Positions 41,004-49,488 of a stretch of DNA of 64,000 nucleotides are shown one piece after another. Each line of letters opens with the position of its first letter. The first letter of the stretch is position 1. Position numbers and translations under genes: made by a program. The notes beneath the pieces are model-generated. The model did no database searches. It saw nothing but the letters and a program-made list of their open reading frames with translations, and had not been told where the DNA came from. Source of the stretch: Pseudomonadota bacterium. GTDB lineage: Bacteria > Myxococcota_A > UBA796 > SXON01. The DNA lies in assembly GCA_030684355.1 (NCBI GenBank), contig JAUXTN010000246.1:1-64000 (forward strand), written 5' to 3'.

Positions 41004-41702
41004 TCAATAGGGATACGCACCGGTGCCGTACGGGGGGTAGTACTGCCTTCGCCACCAGTTGGACTCGCCCCCGAGCAGCACGCCGAGGCTCACCTGATAG
41101 AGCGGGTGGCCAGGCCGGAGCTCGACGTCGGAGAACGCGGCCCGTGTCTCCAAGACCCCGACGAACGGACGCGCGAAGGTCACCTCCGGCAGGATGCGAA
41201 CACCCCGTGCGATCCGGATGGAGCCGCCGACCGACACCCCTGCGGCGAGCAGGGTCGACCGCTTGCGCGTTGCCTGGAGGGTGCGAACGTGGGACCACCC
41301 CTGAAGCTTGGGCCCGAGCGTCAACTCGTGGGGGCCGAGGCCGAGGCCGACGAGGAGGGGGACTTGTACGTGGACGGGCCAGTGCCCGATCGGCACGGTG
41401 CTCACGGATGGCGCGACCGCGACGGCCCACGTGCGAGAGCGCTTGTTTGTCAGAGCGAACTTGCTGGACACTCCGACCCCCGCCGTTCCGAGCCGAAGAC
41501 CGAGATCCCAGCGGTCGCCGAAGCCGTACCTCGCCGTGAGGTTGGCAACCGGCGCGGCGCCCGAATCCTTGACGTGCCACATGCCGGGCTCGATGCCTAC
41601 CTGGAGGGACCCCTTGTCGATGGGCCGTGCGGTCTGGTGGGTGCCAAACGTGGCACAAGCCGAACACAACATCCCTATTGACGCGAACACGACCCCGCGC
41701 AT
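41004..41702 (-). CDS. outer-membrane beta-barrel-like lipoprotein, unknown function
   Basis: This 232-residue protein has a lipoprotein signal (MRGVVFASIGMLCSAC). Alternating hydrophobic/polar strands follow (GSLQVGIEPGMWHV, LTARYGFGDRWDLGLRLG, TWAVAVAPSVSTVP, VPLLVGLGLG), suggesting an 8-10 stranded barrel. The tail ends in aromatic/Pro-rich NWWRRQYYPPYGTGAYPY. No family is recognised. Confidence 0.6.
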   Translation of the reverse strand: MRGVVFASIGMLCSACATFGTHQTARPIDKGSLQVGIEPGMWHVKDSGAAPVANLTARYGFGDRWDLGLRLGTAGVGVSSKFALTNKRSRTWAVAVAPSVSTVPIGHWPVHVQVPLLVGLGLGPHELTLGPKLQGWSHVRTLQATRKRSTLLAAGVSVGGSIRIARGVRILPEVTFARPFVGVLETRAAFSDVELRPGHPLYQVSLGVLLGGESNWWRRQYYPPYGTGAYPY

Positions 41703-41803
41703 TCTCCACCCTTCCGGAGAACATAGCGGTGCGGTCGGGAGGGCCTGTGAACGATTGTCGCCTCCGAGCGTGCCGCGATCCGCATCGGCGCACGACGAGC
41801 CGG

Positions 41804-43570
41804 CTACCGATTGCTGACCCGTACGAGCACCTCGGAGAGCGCGGGGTCATCCGCCCGTAAGGCGCCTTCGGAGGACCAGACGAGCGTACCTGACGCGTCG
41901 TACAGGAACGTGCGCGGGAGTGCGCTGACGCCGAGGCGCGCGGCGAGGTTGTCTCCATCCGGATGGAGGACGGTCAAGCTGGGTGCCCACGCCTCGGTCA
42001 TCTTCCGCACGGTCGGGCCCGCGCCGTCGCCGTCCACGGAGAGCGCGAGCACCCGCACGTCCGGGTGCTCTCGCTGAAGCTCCGCGAGGACGGGCAGTTC
42101 CTCTCGGCAGGGCCCGCACCAGGTGGCCCACACGTTGAGGAGCACCGCCGCGCCCCGCAGATCTTCGCCACGAACTGCAGCGCCCGACAGGTCGCGAGCT
42201 TCGAACGGGGGGAGTGCCGGAGGTGAGGCTGCGGCGGTCGTGGGCTCGGTGGCGTCTTCGACCTCTCGAACGAGCGTCGGGTCGAACGAGACGGCGATGT
42301 TCCCTCGATCCGGACTCGTCCAGGACACGACGACCTGCGATCCGTGTCGTGCCAGGCGCGGGAACCCCGACGCTCGCGCGGTCGCGCTCTGACCCAGTGC
42401 CAGGGAGGGGCCGACCCGCCCGTCTCGGGTGACGCGCCGCACGCGCACCTGGCCGTCCTCGTCCTCCGCGGAGAGCCAGACTACGAGCGCGGTGCCGTCG
42501 GGCTCGAGCAGGACGTCCACGCGCCCCAGAGGGCGGGTGTCCGCCGCGGCGTCGACCACGCCGACCGCCGCTCCAAACGTCGCACCGGCGTCGCTGGAAA
42601 AGGCGACACGCACGGCCTGGCGATCGCCCGCCCCCGTGAACCACGCAGTGACGACCGTGTTTTCGCTGGCGTCCGCGGCCGGCCCGTTGACGGGGCAGCC
42701 GTGGATCACCCAGCCGTCGGACCCGAGCGGAGTGCCCGCGAACCGGCCTCCCGAGCCCGCGGAGGCGGCGGCGATGTCACGCCGCTCTCCCTCGTCACGG
42801 TCACGGTAGACCACCACGCCGCGTCCGTTGGCGAGGACCGCGTCGGTTGCACAGCAATCGCACGTCCGAGCATCCACCACCTCGTCGGGGAGGAACCCGG
42901 CCGACCCGAGTCGCGCCGAGCGAAGCGCCGTCGCGCCGGCGTGGGCGCCGTGGTGGCCGCCGGTGATGTCGCGCCCGTCGAGCCAGTAGACGCGAAGCCC
43001 GTCAGGCTCGGGGGTGTAGGAGACGAACCCGCGCTCGCCGGCGAGCCCCGCCGGGAAGGGAGCCTGGAGCGGCGTCCACGTGGCCCCGTGGTCGACCGAG
43101 CGCGTCATCGCGAACTCGTAGGCGTCGGGGGTGGCGCGGAACCAGTGCGCGACGAGCGCGCCGTCCGCGGCGACCCCCACCGACGGGAAGTCCGCCCAGT
43201 TCGCGAGGATGTCCGTACCCCGTGCGAGGTCGATGGGAACGGACCAGGTGCCGGCGTGCCTCCGGGAGAAGCGGACGCGCCATGCCTCCGTCTCTTCCGG
43301 TGCCGCCGCCGCTCCGTCCGGCTCTTGCCAGACGTAGAGGAGGTCGTCGCCGTCCACGGTGAAGCTCGGCGTGATCGATCCCGCCCCCGACGGGAGCACG
43401 AAGGGAACCGGGCTCGCCGGCTCTGGCGCCGTCGACGCGGCGGGAGCCGGGGCGGTGGGCGCCGATGCCGTGTCGGAGCATCCAGCGAACAAGATCAGGA
43501 CGGCGATGGCGGGATGCAGCAAGGAGGCTGACCGGGGCGAAGGGGGCCGTTCAGCATAGCGCGTGCCCAT
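41804..43570 (-). CDS. Asp-box/sialidase-like propeller fused to TlpA-type thioredoxin, lipoprotein
   Basis: A 588-residue protein: lipoprotein signal ending LFAGC, Pro/Ala linker, then a beta-propeller (residues ~60-430) with the conserved cysteine patches ARTCDCCATDAV and HGCPVNGPA. The C-terminal ~140 residues are a TlpA/ResA-like thioredoxin with WATWCGPCREELP and the cis-Pro region ALPRTFLYD. It should act in the periplasm on disulfides or copper-site cysteines. ATG 43570 coincides with a -24/-12 element, so a downstream start (TTG 43522, giving LHPAIAVLILFAGC) may be the true one. Confidence 0.8.
   Translation of the reverse strand: MGTRYAERPPSPRSASLLHPAIAVLILFAGCSDTASAPTAPAPAASTAPEPASPVPFVLPSGAGSITPSFTVDGDDLLYVWQEPDGAAAAPEETEAWRVRFSRRHAGTWSVPIDLARGTDILANWADFPSVGVAADGALVAHWFRATPDAYEFAMTRSVDHGATWTPLQAPFPAGLAGERGFVSYTPEPDGLRVYWLDGRDITGGHHGAHAGATALRSARLGSAGFLPDEVVDARTCDCCATDAVLANGRGVVVYRDRDEGERRDIAAASAGSGGRFAGTPLGSDGWVIHGCPVNGPAADASENTVVTAWFTGAGDRQAVRVAFSSDAGATFGAAVGVVDAAADTRPLGRVDVLLEPDGTALVVWLSAEDEDGQVRVRRVTRDGRVGPSLALGQSATARASGFPRLARHGSQVVVSWTSPDRGNIAVSFDPTLVREVEDATEPTTAAASPPALPPFEARDLSGAAVRGEDLRGAAVLLNVWATWCGPCREELPVLAELQREHPDVRVLALSVDGDGAGPTVRKMTEAWAPSLTVLHPDGDNLAARLGVSALPRTFLYDASGTLVWSSEGALRADDPALSEVLVRVSNR
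43553..43568 (-). promoter_or_regulatory. sigma-54-like promoter overlapping start of propeller-thioredoxin gene
   Basis: The minus strand reads GGGCACG-CGCT-ATGCT, with GG and GC exactly 10 bases apart. It differs from TGGCAC-N5-TTGC at two positions. If used, transcription begins near 43544, downstream of ATG 43570. Confidence 0.5.
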
Positions 43571-43592
43571 GGGCCGACAGTACCGAAGCGGT

Positions 43593-43609
43593 GTGACTGG
43601 CTGGGTTAC
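43593..43609 (+). promoter_or_regulatory. activator dyad GTGAC-N7-GTTAC (propeller-thioredoxin gene)
   Basis: GTGAC-TGGCTGG-GTTAC, preceded by GT and followed by AT, is a good match to the shared dyad. It lies only ~25 bases from the -24 element at 43553-43568, closer than usual for an enhancer. Confidence 0.55.
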
Positions 43610-43796
43610 ATGCGTCGCGTCCTGTCACACCCGCAAGGTGGCTCCGCGCGCGAACGACACTCCGGATCAAACGGCACGATCGCTCGAAGTCAGGTTGACG
43701 TGGCGGGCCCATGGGGTGCCATGGTAAGGGCGCACGACGGAGGCTCAGCTGCCCATCGCACTCCAGGTAGTTGTCCCCCTCGCGGCTTGGTGAAGA

Positions 43797-44771
43797 ATGC
43801 TGGGTCTGCTATTGATCGCGGGTTGTGTGGCGGAGTCGGACGCCCGGCTGCGCCGCCCGCCCCCGGCGCGCCCCGGGGGCGAGGAAGATTCCGCCGTGTT
43901 CGACACGGCCCCTGACGACAGCCACCTGGAGGAGACGGGAGACTCGAGCTCCGAGCTGGAGACCGGGGACTCCGGGGACGGGTCCGCGGTCGAGGCCTGC
44001 TACCTCGGACCTGGTCGGGACGGGTCGATTTGCCTCCCCGTGGTCGCCTACGACGTGAGTTGGGGAGAGGACTACTACTATCCCGATCCCTACGAGGGTT
44101 CCGCCCAGTACCTGCCACCGGTCCGTTTCGTGGATCTGGATGACGCGGATCCAATGCTGGAAGTCGCGCCCAACTTCGCACTCGAAGAGTACATGGCTGC
44201 CTGGAAGGGACGCTGGGGCGTCCTCCAGCCGCATGTCGTCGAGCGGGTGCAGGATGTTCGCGACGAGGTCGGTGCCCCGGTGGCGGTCAACAGTGGGTAT
44301 CGGAGCCCGGCCTACAACGCAGAGGTGGGGGGAGTGACCTACTCGCGACATCAGTACGGTGACGCCGCGGACCTCGATGTGGAGGGGATGTCGGCGGACG
44401 AGCTTGCCGACATCTGCGCGGCCCACGGCGCTGACTACGTGGCCACCTACGAAACGGGCCATACCCACTGCGATTGGCGCGACCACCCCCTGGATCCCGC
44501 CTTTTATGACGTTTCGGCGGCACGGGCGGTGGCACGAGGGGCGCGGCCCCTCCACGCCGCCATCCTCGAACGAGACGCGCGCGGGTGGACCGCGCCCGCC
44601 GACGGGTTCGACGAGGGAGAGCCGTTGCGGCGCTGGAGCGCGTTCGACAAGGACGGAAACGTCTTGGAAACCATGGAGGGCCGCCGTTATTCGCCCCCAC
44701 CCCGAGCCCATCGGATCCGCGTCGATGTCGGGCGTCAGGTCGTGCTCGAGGCCGAACTTGGGCCACTGTGA
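43797..44771 (+). CDS. M15-type D-Ala-D-Ala carboxypeptidase-like lipoprotein
   Basis: A 324-residue lipoprotein with a minimal signal (MLGLLLIAGC) and a long acidic Ser/Thr/Asp linker. Residues ~130-240 carry the M15 peptidase zinc motifs: NSGYRSPAYNAEVGG, SRHQYGDAADLDV (His and Asp ligands) and TGHTHCDWR (His ligand). It probably trims or binds peptidoglycan peptides in the periplasm. The last ~80 residues form a separate beta-rich tail. The 226-base spacer before it carries a regulon dyad. Confidence 0.82.
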   Translation: MLGLLLIAGCVAESDARLRRPPPARPGGEEDSAVFDTAPDDSHLEETGDSSSELETGDSGDGSAVEACYLGPGRDGSICLPVVAYDVSWGEDYYYPDPYEGSAQYLPPVRFVDLDDADPMLEVAPNFALEEYMAAWKGRWGVLQPHVVERVQDVRDEVGAPVAVNSGYRSPAYNAEVGGVTYSRHQYGDAADLDVEGMSADELADICAAHGADYVATYETGHTHCDWRDHPLDPAFYDVSAARAVARGARPLHAAILERDARGWTAPADGFDEGEPLRRWSAFDKDGNVLETMEGRRYSPPPRAHRIRVDVGRQVVLEAELGPL

Positions 44772-44880
44772 CTACGCGCGGGTGCGCATGACCGACCGCG
44801 CGGCCGACTTTTCCCAGCGACTCCCTGCGCGGTACACACGGTTCGACCCGGCGTCACCTGTAACATCAGTGGTCTTGGCT

Positions 44881-45008
44881 GTGATATCGTAGGTTACACG
44901 CCACAAAGAGCATGGCGCGAAACGCCACCCGACAGGGGCATTTCGCACACGAGCTGTTCGCTTTCATCCCATGTAACGTGCGAACATCCATGTAACCCCA
45001 GCGATCAC
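44881..45008. promoter_or_regulatory. activator dyad cluster upstream of Met-rich protein gene
   Basis: Two N7-spaced dyads (44881-44897 on plus; 44992-45008 on minus) with half-sites GTGAT and GTTAC, plus the GTAAC half-site at 44973-44977, lie in tandem. They resemble the sites upstream of the kinase operon. Confidence 0.55.
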
Positions 45009-45077
45009 GCTCCATCTAAGCCGGCGTATACCCATGCCTTTCGTCCGAGCGCCCCCGGAAGCGGCGGACGGGCCGGG

Positions 45078-45093
45078 CGGCACGGTCCTTGCT
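45078..45093 (+). promoter_or_regulatory. sigma-54 promoter of Met-rich protein gene
   Basis: CGGCACG-GTCC-TTGCT matches the -24/-12 consensus at all but the first base, with GG-N10-GC spacing. The predicted transcription start is ~45104, giving an 18-base leader with AGAGG before ATG 45122. Confidence 0.82.
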
Positions 45094-45121
45094 TTCGGGT
45101 AGGTCACTCACAGAGGTTCGA

Positions 45122-45580
45122 ATGCTCTTCGCCTTTCTGCTCGCAGGCTGCACGGGTTCCAGCGTCCTCGGCGCACAAACCCTCGACCAGCTCGACACGG
45201 TCCAGGCCCTGCTCGACGCGCACACCGAGGCGGTGTCCGCGGCGACGTCCATGGACGACGTCACGACGCTGGAGGCCGACCACTCCACCGCCATGGGGGT
45301 CGCGATGGAGGACATGGGCGGCATGATGTCCGACATGATGGCCTGCGACATGGGCTCGATGATGGATTCGATGGCCGACGCGGACTCGCACATGCAGGAG
45401 ATGATGAGCGTCCCGGGCGCGCACGCGGGCGCCCACTCGGAGCACGGCACGATGGACGACTGCCGCGTCGAGGAGGATGACTACTCGGTCCGGATGGGCG
45501 ATCACCTCGACGCGATGAAGGCGGACATGATGGGCTTCGACGCCGAGGCGTCCTGCTCGTCCGGCGGTGGGATGATGTAG
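45122..45580 (+). CDS. Met/His-rich metal-binding lipoprotein
   Basis: A 152-residue exported protein with a very short lipoprotein signal (MLFAFLLAGC). Roughly one residue in seven is Met, clustered as EDMGGMMSDMMACDMGSMM and DSHMQEMMSV. His residues follow (GAHAGAHSEHGTMDDC), and GGGMM ends the protein. Such Met/His clusters bind Cu(I)/Ag(I) in periplasmic proteins like CopK, CopC or PcoE; no exact family is claimed. The predicted helices resemble a four-helix bundle. It has its own sigma-54 promoter and dyads, so strong metal induction is likely. Confidence 0.78.
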   Translation: MLFAFLLAGCTGSSVLGAQTLDQLDTVQALLDAHTEAVSAATSMDDVTTLEADHSTAMGVAMEDMGGMMSDMMACDMGSMMDSMADADSHMQEMMSVPGAHAGAHSEHGTMDDCRVEEDDYSVRMGDHLDAMKADMMGFDAEASCSSGGGMM

Positions 45581-45599
45581 CGGGAGCGGCGGGCACACT

Positions 45600-45616
45600 G
45601 TGACATCTCCAGCCAC
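45600..45616 (+). promoter_or_regulatory. dyad GTGAC-N7-GCCAC upstream of TreT-YHS
   Basis: CACTGTGAC-ATCTCCA-GCCACAGTG is a near-perfect palindrome 51 bases before the TreT-YHS start. The same extended form occurs at 48078-48094 and 49334-49350. No -24/-12 element is found downstream of it. Confidence 0.65.
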
Positions 45617-45666
45617 AGTGTCCGTTTGTCCACGAGCGCGCACGTAGAGGGGACCAGGAGGCGCGC

Positions 45667-47100
45667 GTGCTCAACCTCGTCGACGTCGGCCCCCGATCCC
45701 TCGAGAGCTACCGGGGAATCGCGCCGGAGGGCCTGATCGAGGCGCTCCGAGCCGCGGCGGCCCCGCTTCAGGGCGCGCGCGTGCTCCACGTGAACGCCAC
45801 TCCGTACGGCGGCGGCGTGTCCGAGCTTCTCCGCTCCACCGTGCCGCTGCTCCGGGACCTCGGCTTGGTCGCGCACTGGCGCATCATCAGCGGGGACGAA
45901 GCGTTCTTCCGCGTGACCAAGGCCATGCACAACGGCCTCCAGGGCGCCACGCCCGACCTCATGCCAGACCAGCAGACGGCGTGGCTGGCGACCGCCGAGG
46001 CCAACGCCCGGGCCTTCGAGGAGAGCTACGACTTCGTGTTCGTGCACGACCCGCAGCCAGCGGGGCTCCTATCGCTCGGAGGCGCGGGAGGCGCCCGCTG
46101 GATCTGGCGATGCCACATCGACACGTCGCATCCCAACCCGTCGATTTGGAGTTTCCTGCGGCCCTACCTGGCCCCGTACGACGCGGCTGTATTCACGATG
46201 GCCGAATTCGTGCCCGCCGGGTTCCCGATCTCCCGGGTCGAGATCGTGCCGCCCGCGATCGACCCCTTGAGCCCGAAGAACCTTGCGCTTCCTCGTGCGA
46301 CCGCTCGGCAGGTGCTCGATTGGATCGGCGTGCGCACCGACCGGCCCCTCATCACCCAGGTGTCGCGCTTCGACCCGTGGAAGGACCCGCTCGGCGTCAT
46401 AGCGGCCTACCGCGCGGCCCGGCGGGAGGTGCCCGATCTCCAGCTGGCCCTCGTCGGCTCCATGGCGCTGGACGACCCCGAAGGGGCGGAGATCTACCGG
46501 CAGATCCTGGACGAGACGGGCGGCGACCCCCTCGTGCACGTCTTCACCAACCTCGTCGGCGTCGGAAACATCGAGGTCAACGCGTTCCAGATGCTCTCGG
46601 ACGTCGTTGTGCAGAAGTCCATCCGCGAGGGGTTCGGGCTCGTCGTGTCGGAGACCCTCTGGAAGGGCACTCCCGTGGTCGCCGGCCGCGCCGGGGGCAT
46701 CCCGCTCCAGATGGCGGACGGCGTCGGCGGGGTGCTGGTCGACAGCGTGGATGCGTGCGCCGAGGCGATCGTGGCACTCCTCCGCGACCCCGAGCGGGCG
46801 CGTGCGTTGGGCGCGGCCGGGCGGGAGCGGGTCCGCGAGCACTTCCTGACGCCCCGGCTGGTGCTGAACGACCTGCGTCTGATGCAGGCCCTCCTCGACA
46901 AGCAACCGATCGTGCGGCCTCCCGATTGGGACGCGCACCGGGATCCCGTGTGCGGCATGGTCCTGGAGGGGGCGCCCGTCGTCACCCTCGTGGACGCCGG
47001 CCGGACGTGGGAGTTCTGCTCCCAACGCTGCCGCGCGGCGTTCGCCGATGACCCCGAGCTTTACGGGCGCCAGGCGCGGTTGGGGCTGGCTCCTGCCTGA
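45667..47100 (+). CDS. treT: trehalose synthase TreT-like glycosyltransferase fused to YHS domain
   Basis: A 477-residue protein. Residues ~35-410 match TreT-type GT4 trehalose glycosyltransferring synthases: HVNATPYGGGVSELLRSTVPLL, HWRIISGDEAFF, CHIDTSHPNP, SRFDPWKDP, and QKSIREGFGLVVSE with the nucleotide-sugar-binding Glu pair. TreT makes trehalose from NDP-glucose and glucose, reversibly. The last ~55 residues are a YHS metal domain: HRDPVCGMVLEG then WEFCSQRCRAAF. The fusion is unusual; the YHS may sense or bind copper. GTG 45667 has a good ribosome site (aggagg). Confidence 0.85.
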   Translation: MLNLVDVGPRSLESYRGIAPEGLIEALRAAAAPLQGARVLHVNATPYGGGVSELLRSTVPLLRDLGLVAHWRIISGDEAFFRVTKAMHNGLQGATPDLMPDQQTAWLATAEANARAFEESYDFVFVHDPQPAGLLSLGGAGGARWIWRCHIDTSHPNPSIWSFLRPYLAPYDAAVFTMAEFVPAGFPISRVEIVPPAIDPLSPKNLALPRATARQVLDWIGVRTDRPLITQVSRFDPWKDPLGVIAAYRAARREVPDLQLALVGSMALDDPEGAEIYRQILDETGGDPLVHVFTNLVGVGNIEVNAFQMLSDVVVQKSIREGFGLVVSETLWKGTPVVAGRAGGIPLQMADGVGGVLVDSVDACAEAIVALLRDPERARALGAAGRERVREHFLTPRLVLNDLRLMQALLDKQPIVRPPDWDAHRDPVCGMVLEGAPVVTLVDAGRTWEFCSQRCRAAFADDPELYGRQARLGLAPA

Positions 47101-47166
47101 ACATTCGCTGGCGGAGTCAGTGGGGAGCCAGTGGGGACCCCGCGCACCACCCGAGAGGACGATTCG

Positions 47167-47892
47167 ATGAAGACCACGACACTCGCGCTGCTTGGCCTGC
47201 TGCCCCTCCTGGCTTGTGCGCCGAAAGGCAGCCGGCCGCACGACTTGAGCGAGGCGCAACACGAGGCCGAAGCGGCGCGGCAGGAGAACGCCGCGGCCGC
47301 GCACGCCGAGGAGTACGACCCGACCGCGGAGGCCGCGGTGACGCGGTGCAATCCGTCATGGAGCGGGCACAGCTACCCGATCTGCTGGACCTCGGTGACC
47401 AATCCGACGCAGGAACATCTTCGTGCGGCGGAGCGGGCACGCAAGGCCGCGTCGGCTCACCGTGCCGCGTCCTCGGCGCTCGCCGCCGCCGAGGCACAGG
47501 CGTGCCGGGGCATCGCGCCGGACGACCGCGACATCAGCCCGTTCGACCACACTGCGGACATCGCAAGCGTGGAGAGCCACACGCTGAGCCGGGGCGGTAA
47601 GGGAGGCGTTTCCTCCCTGGTCGACGGGGCCACGATCACCTTCCTCGCGGTGCCCGGCCTGACCGCCGAGTGGCTCCAGCGTGTCGTCGACTGCCACCTT
47701 GCCCGCAACGCGGCGCTCGGCCACGATGTGCTCGAGATGCCCGACTGCCCCCTCGTCCCGAAAGGCGCGCAGGCCCAGGTGAAGTCGACGGGCAGCGGCT
47801 TCGCCGTCACCGTCACGTCCACCGAGCCGCACGCCGGCCCGGAGATCCTCTCGCGCGCCCGCCGGCTGGTGCCTTCGGCGGCGGCCCGGTAG
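47167..47892 (+). CDS. periplasmic lipoprotein of a two-member local family (copy 1)
   Basis: A 241-residue lipoprotein (signal MKTTTLALLGLLPLLAC). It has a helical N-terminal half with the motif PHDLSEAQHEAEAARQE and a C-terminal domain with GLTAEWLQRVVDCHLARNAALGHD and MPDCPLVPKGA. The paralogue at 63246-63968 shares all these motifs. Conserved His and Cys (DCHLARNAA, PDCP) could bind metal. The function is not known. It follows TreT-YHS by 66 bases. Confidence 0.75.
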   Translation: MKTTTLALLGLLPLLACAPKGSRPHDLSEAQHEAEAARQENAAAAHAEEYDPTAEAAVTRCNPSWSGHSYPICWTSVTNPTQEHLRAAERARKAASAHRAASSALAAAEAQACRGIAPDDRDISPFDHTADIASVESHTLSRGGKGGVSSLVDGATITFLAVPGLTAEWLQRVVDCHLARNAALGHDVLEMPDCPLVPKGAQAQVKSTGSGFAVTVTSTEPHAGPEILSRARRLVPSAAAR

Positions 47893-48077
47893 GCGCCCGA
47901 TGTCCCGGGTGTCGAGCTCCACAAGCACCTGAGAAGGGCGGGACGAGCGAGTTCACGGGGAGGCTCCCGGAAGGATGAGTTCCACCGAGAGGTGCGCTTG
48001 CGAGAGGCGCGCCAAAGCAGGAACGAGCAGGCGGCGCGACTCCAAAGGGACGCCGACAGGGCCCGAGCCGGCCACCT

Positions 48078-48094
48078 GTGACGCTCGCCGCCAC
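48078..48094 (+). promoter_or_regulatory. dyad GTGAC-N7-GCCAC upstream of type II GAPDH
   Basis: CTGTGAC-GCTCGCC-GCCACAGT lies 46 bases before the GAPDH ATG. The outer bases match the sites at 45600 and 49334. No -24/-12 promoter follows it. Confidence 0.62.
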
Positions 48095-48139
48095 AGTTCC
48101 CTGCTCCTCGCGGGCGCCTACCTACGAGTGGAGGTCGAC

Positions 48140-49240
48140 ATGCCAACGGTCAAGGTTCGCGTTGCGGTCAACGGTTACGGTGTCATCGGAAAGCGCGTGG
48201 CGGACGCCGTGGTTGCGCAGGACGACATGGAGCTGGTTGGCGTGGCGGACATCGCTCCCGACTACCGCCTGCGCGTGGCGGCCGAGCGGGGCTACCCGAT
48301 CTTTGCCTCCGTCGAGGACCGGCGCGCTGCCTTGGAGGCCGCAGGCTTGCAAGTTTGTGGATCGTTCGACGACCTGCTGGGGGCGGCCGACATCGTGGTG
48401 GATTGCACCCCCAAGAAGGTCGGAGCGAGCAACAAACCCCGATACGAGCAGGCGGGAGTGCGCGCGATCTTTCAGGGAGGGGAAAGCCACGAGCTGGCGG
48501 GCTTCTCCTTCGTTGCGCAGGTGAACTACGCCGAAGCCATCGGACGGCCGTTCGCACGGGTGGTCTCTTGCAACACGACGGCTCTGTGCCGTGTGGTCCA
48601 CGCATTCTCGAGCAGGGGTTGGAGCAGGCGAGCCCGCGCCGTGCTCATGCGGCGAGCCACTGATCCCTGGGAGAGCCACGTCAACGGGATGATCAACACC
48701 GCGATCCCGGAGACTAAGGTGCCAAGCCACCAGGGACCCGACGCGCAGACGGTCATCCCCGGGCTGGACATCGTCACGATGGCAGGGTCGGGTCCCTACA
48801 ACCTCAGCCACCTCCACTTTCTGATGGTGGAAACCACCCGTCCGGTCGGCCTGGACGAGCTGCGAGACGCCCTGTGGCAGGAGCCGCGTTTGGCGTTCGT
48901 CCGCGCAACGGACGGGCTCGGGGCTCTAAACTCGGTGATGGAGCTGATGCGGGACCTGCGCCGCCCACGCGGCGACATGTGGGAGGTCGCCATCTGGGAG
49001 GACTCCCTCGCGAGCGACGGCCGGGAGCTGTACCTCACCATGCAGGTCCACAACGAGTCCATTGTCATCCCCGAGAGCATCGACGCCATTCGAGCACTGA
49101 CCGGAATCGAACATGACAGCGGCCGGTCGATGGAGAAGACCGACGCCTCGCTTGGCATCGTCAAATCGTTCTTGCCGACCACCAGCCCCGCGCCGACTGC
49201 CCTGCCGGCGCCCGGACGCGAGAAGGTAGAGGCAAAGTAG
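48140..49240 (+). CDS. gap2: type II (archaeal-like) glyceraldehyde-3-phosphate dehydrogenase
   Basis: A 366-residue protein of the type II GAPDH family (NAD(P)-dependent, archaeal type) and not the usual bacterial GapA. It has the Rossmann start VRVAVNGYGVIGKRVADAVV, DIVVDCTPKKVGASNKP, the active-site Cys in SCNTTALCR, and HQGPDAQTVIPGLDIVTMAGS. It converts glyceraldehyde 3-phosphate to 1,3-bisphosphoglycerate. The start at ATG 48140 has GGAGG at the right distance. It is flanked by metal genes and carries the same operator type, suggesting use under copper stress, when ordinary GAPDH is known to be inhibited. Confidence 0.88.
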   Translation: MPTVKVRVAVNGYGVIGKRVADAVVAQDDMELVGVADIAPDYRLRVAAERGYPIFASVEDRRAALEAAGLQVCGSFDDLLGAADIVVDCTPKKVGASNKPRYEQAGVRAIFQGGESHELAGFSFVAQVNYAEAIGRPFARVVSCNTTALCRVVHAFSSRGWSRRARAVLMRRATDPWESHVNGMINTAIPETKVPSHQGPDAQTVIPGLDIVTMAGSGPYNLSHLHFLMVETTRPVGLDELRDALWQEPRLAFVRATDGLGALNSVMELMRDLRRPRGDMWEVAIWEDSLASDGRELYLTMQVHNESIVIPESIDAIRALTGIEHDSGRSMEKTDASLGIVKSFLPTTSPAPTALPAPGREKVEAK

Positions 49241-49333
49241 CGGCGGGAAGGCGCCGTCGCCTGCAGGCACTCGACGCAGGTGGGGCCTGGCTCCCGCCAT
49301 ACCGCGTGGTCGGATCCCCGCGTCGCATCCACT

Positions 49334-49350
49334 GTGACCATGAAGGCCAC
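49334..49350 (+). promoter_or_regulatory. dyad GTGAC-N7-GCCAC upstream of cus operon
   Basis: CACTGTGAC-CATGAAG-GCCACAGTG is centred ~120 bases upstream of the -24/-12 promoter at 49461-49475, a normal enhancer distance for a sigma-54 activator. Confidence 0.7.
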
Positions 49351-49460
49351 AGTGAAACCCGCGGAGTCGCTGGGTTGTCCCGCCCGATTGCGTGTGTATG
49401 AGCACACAGCCACGCGACGACGACGCCCCCTCGTCGTCGTTCGTCCGCCGCTCCTGACGG

Positions 49461-49475
49461 TGGCACACCGATTGC
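49461..49475 (+). promoter_or_regulatory. sigma-54 promoter of cus operon
   Basis: TGGCAC-ACCGA-TTGC is a perfect -24/-12 element with GG-N10-GC spacing. Transcription would begin near 49487, only two bases before the annotated ATG 49489, so the first message may be nearly leaderless. Confidence 0.82.
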
Positions 49476-49488
49476 CTGGAAACGACTC

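Larger units (their letters stand above)
44772..45121. other. 350-base regulatory spacer with multiple dyads
   Basis: No gene is present. The spacer holds a dyad at 44881-44897 (GTGAT-ATCGTAG-GTTAC), one facing left at 44992-45008 (GTGAT-CGCTGGG-GTTAC on the minus strand), two partial sites beginning GTAAC at 44860 and 44973, and a sigma-54 promoter at 45078-45093 before the Met-rich protein gene. Sites are 70-200 bases upstream of the promoter, as expected for enhancers. Confidence 0.7.
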
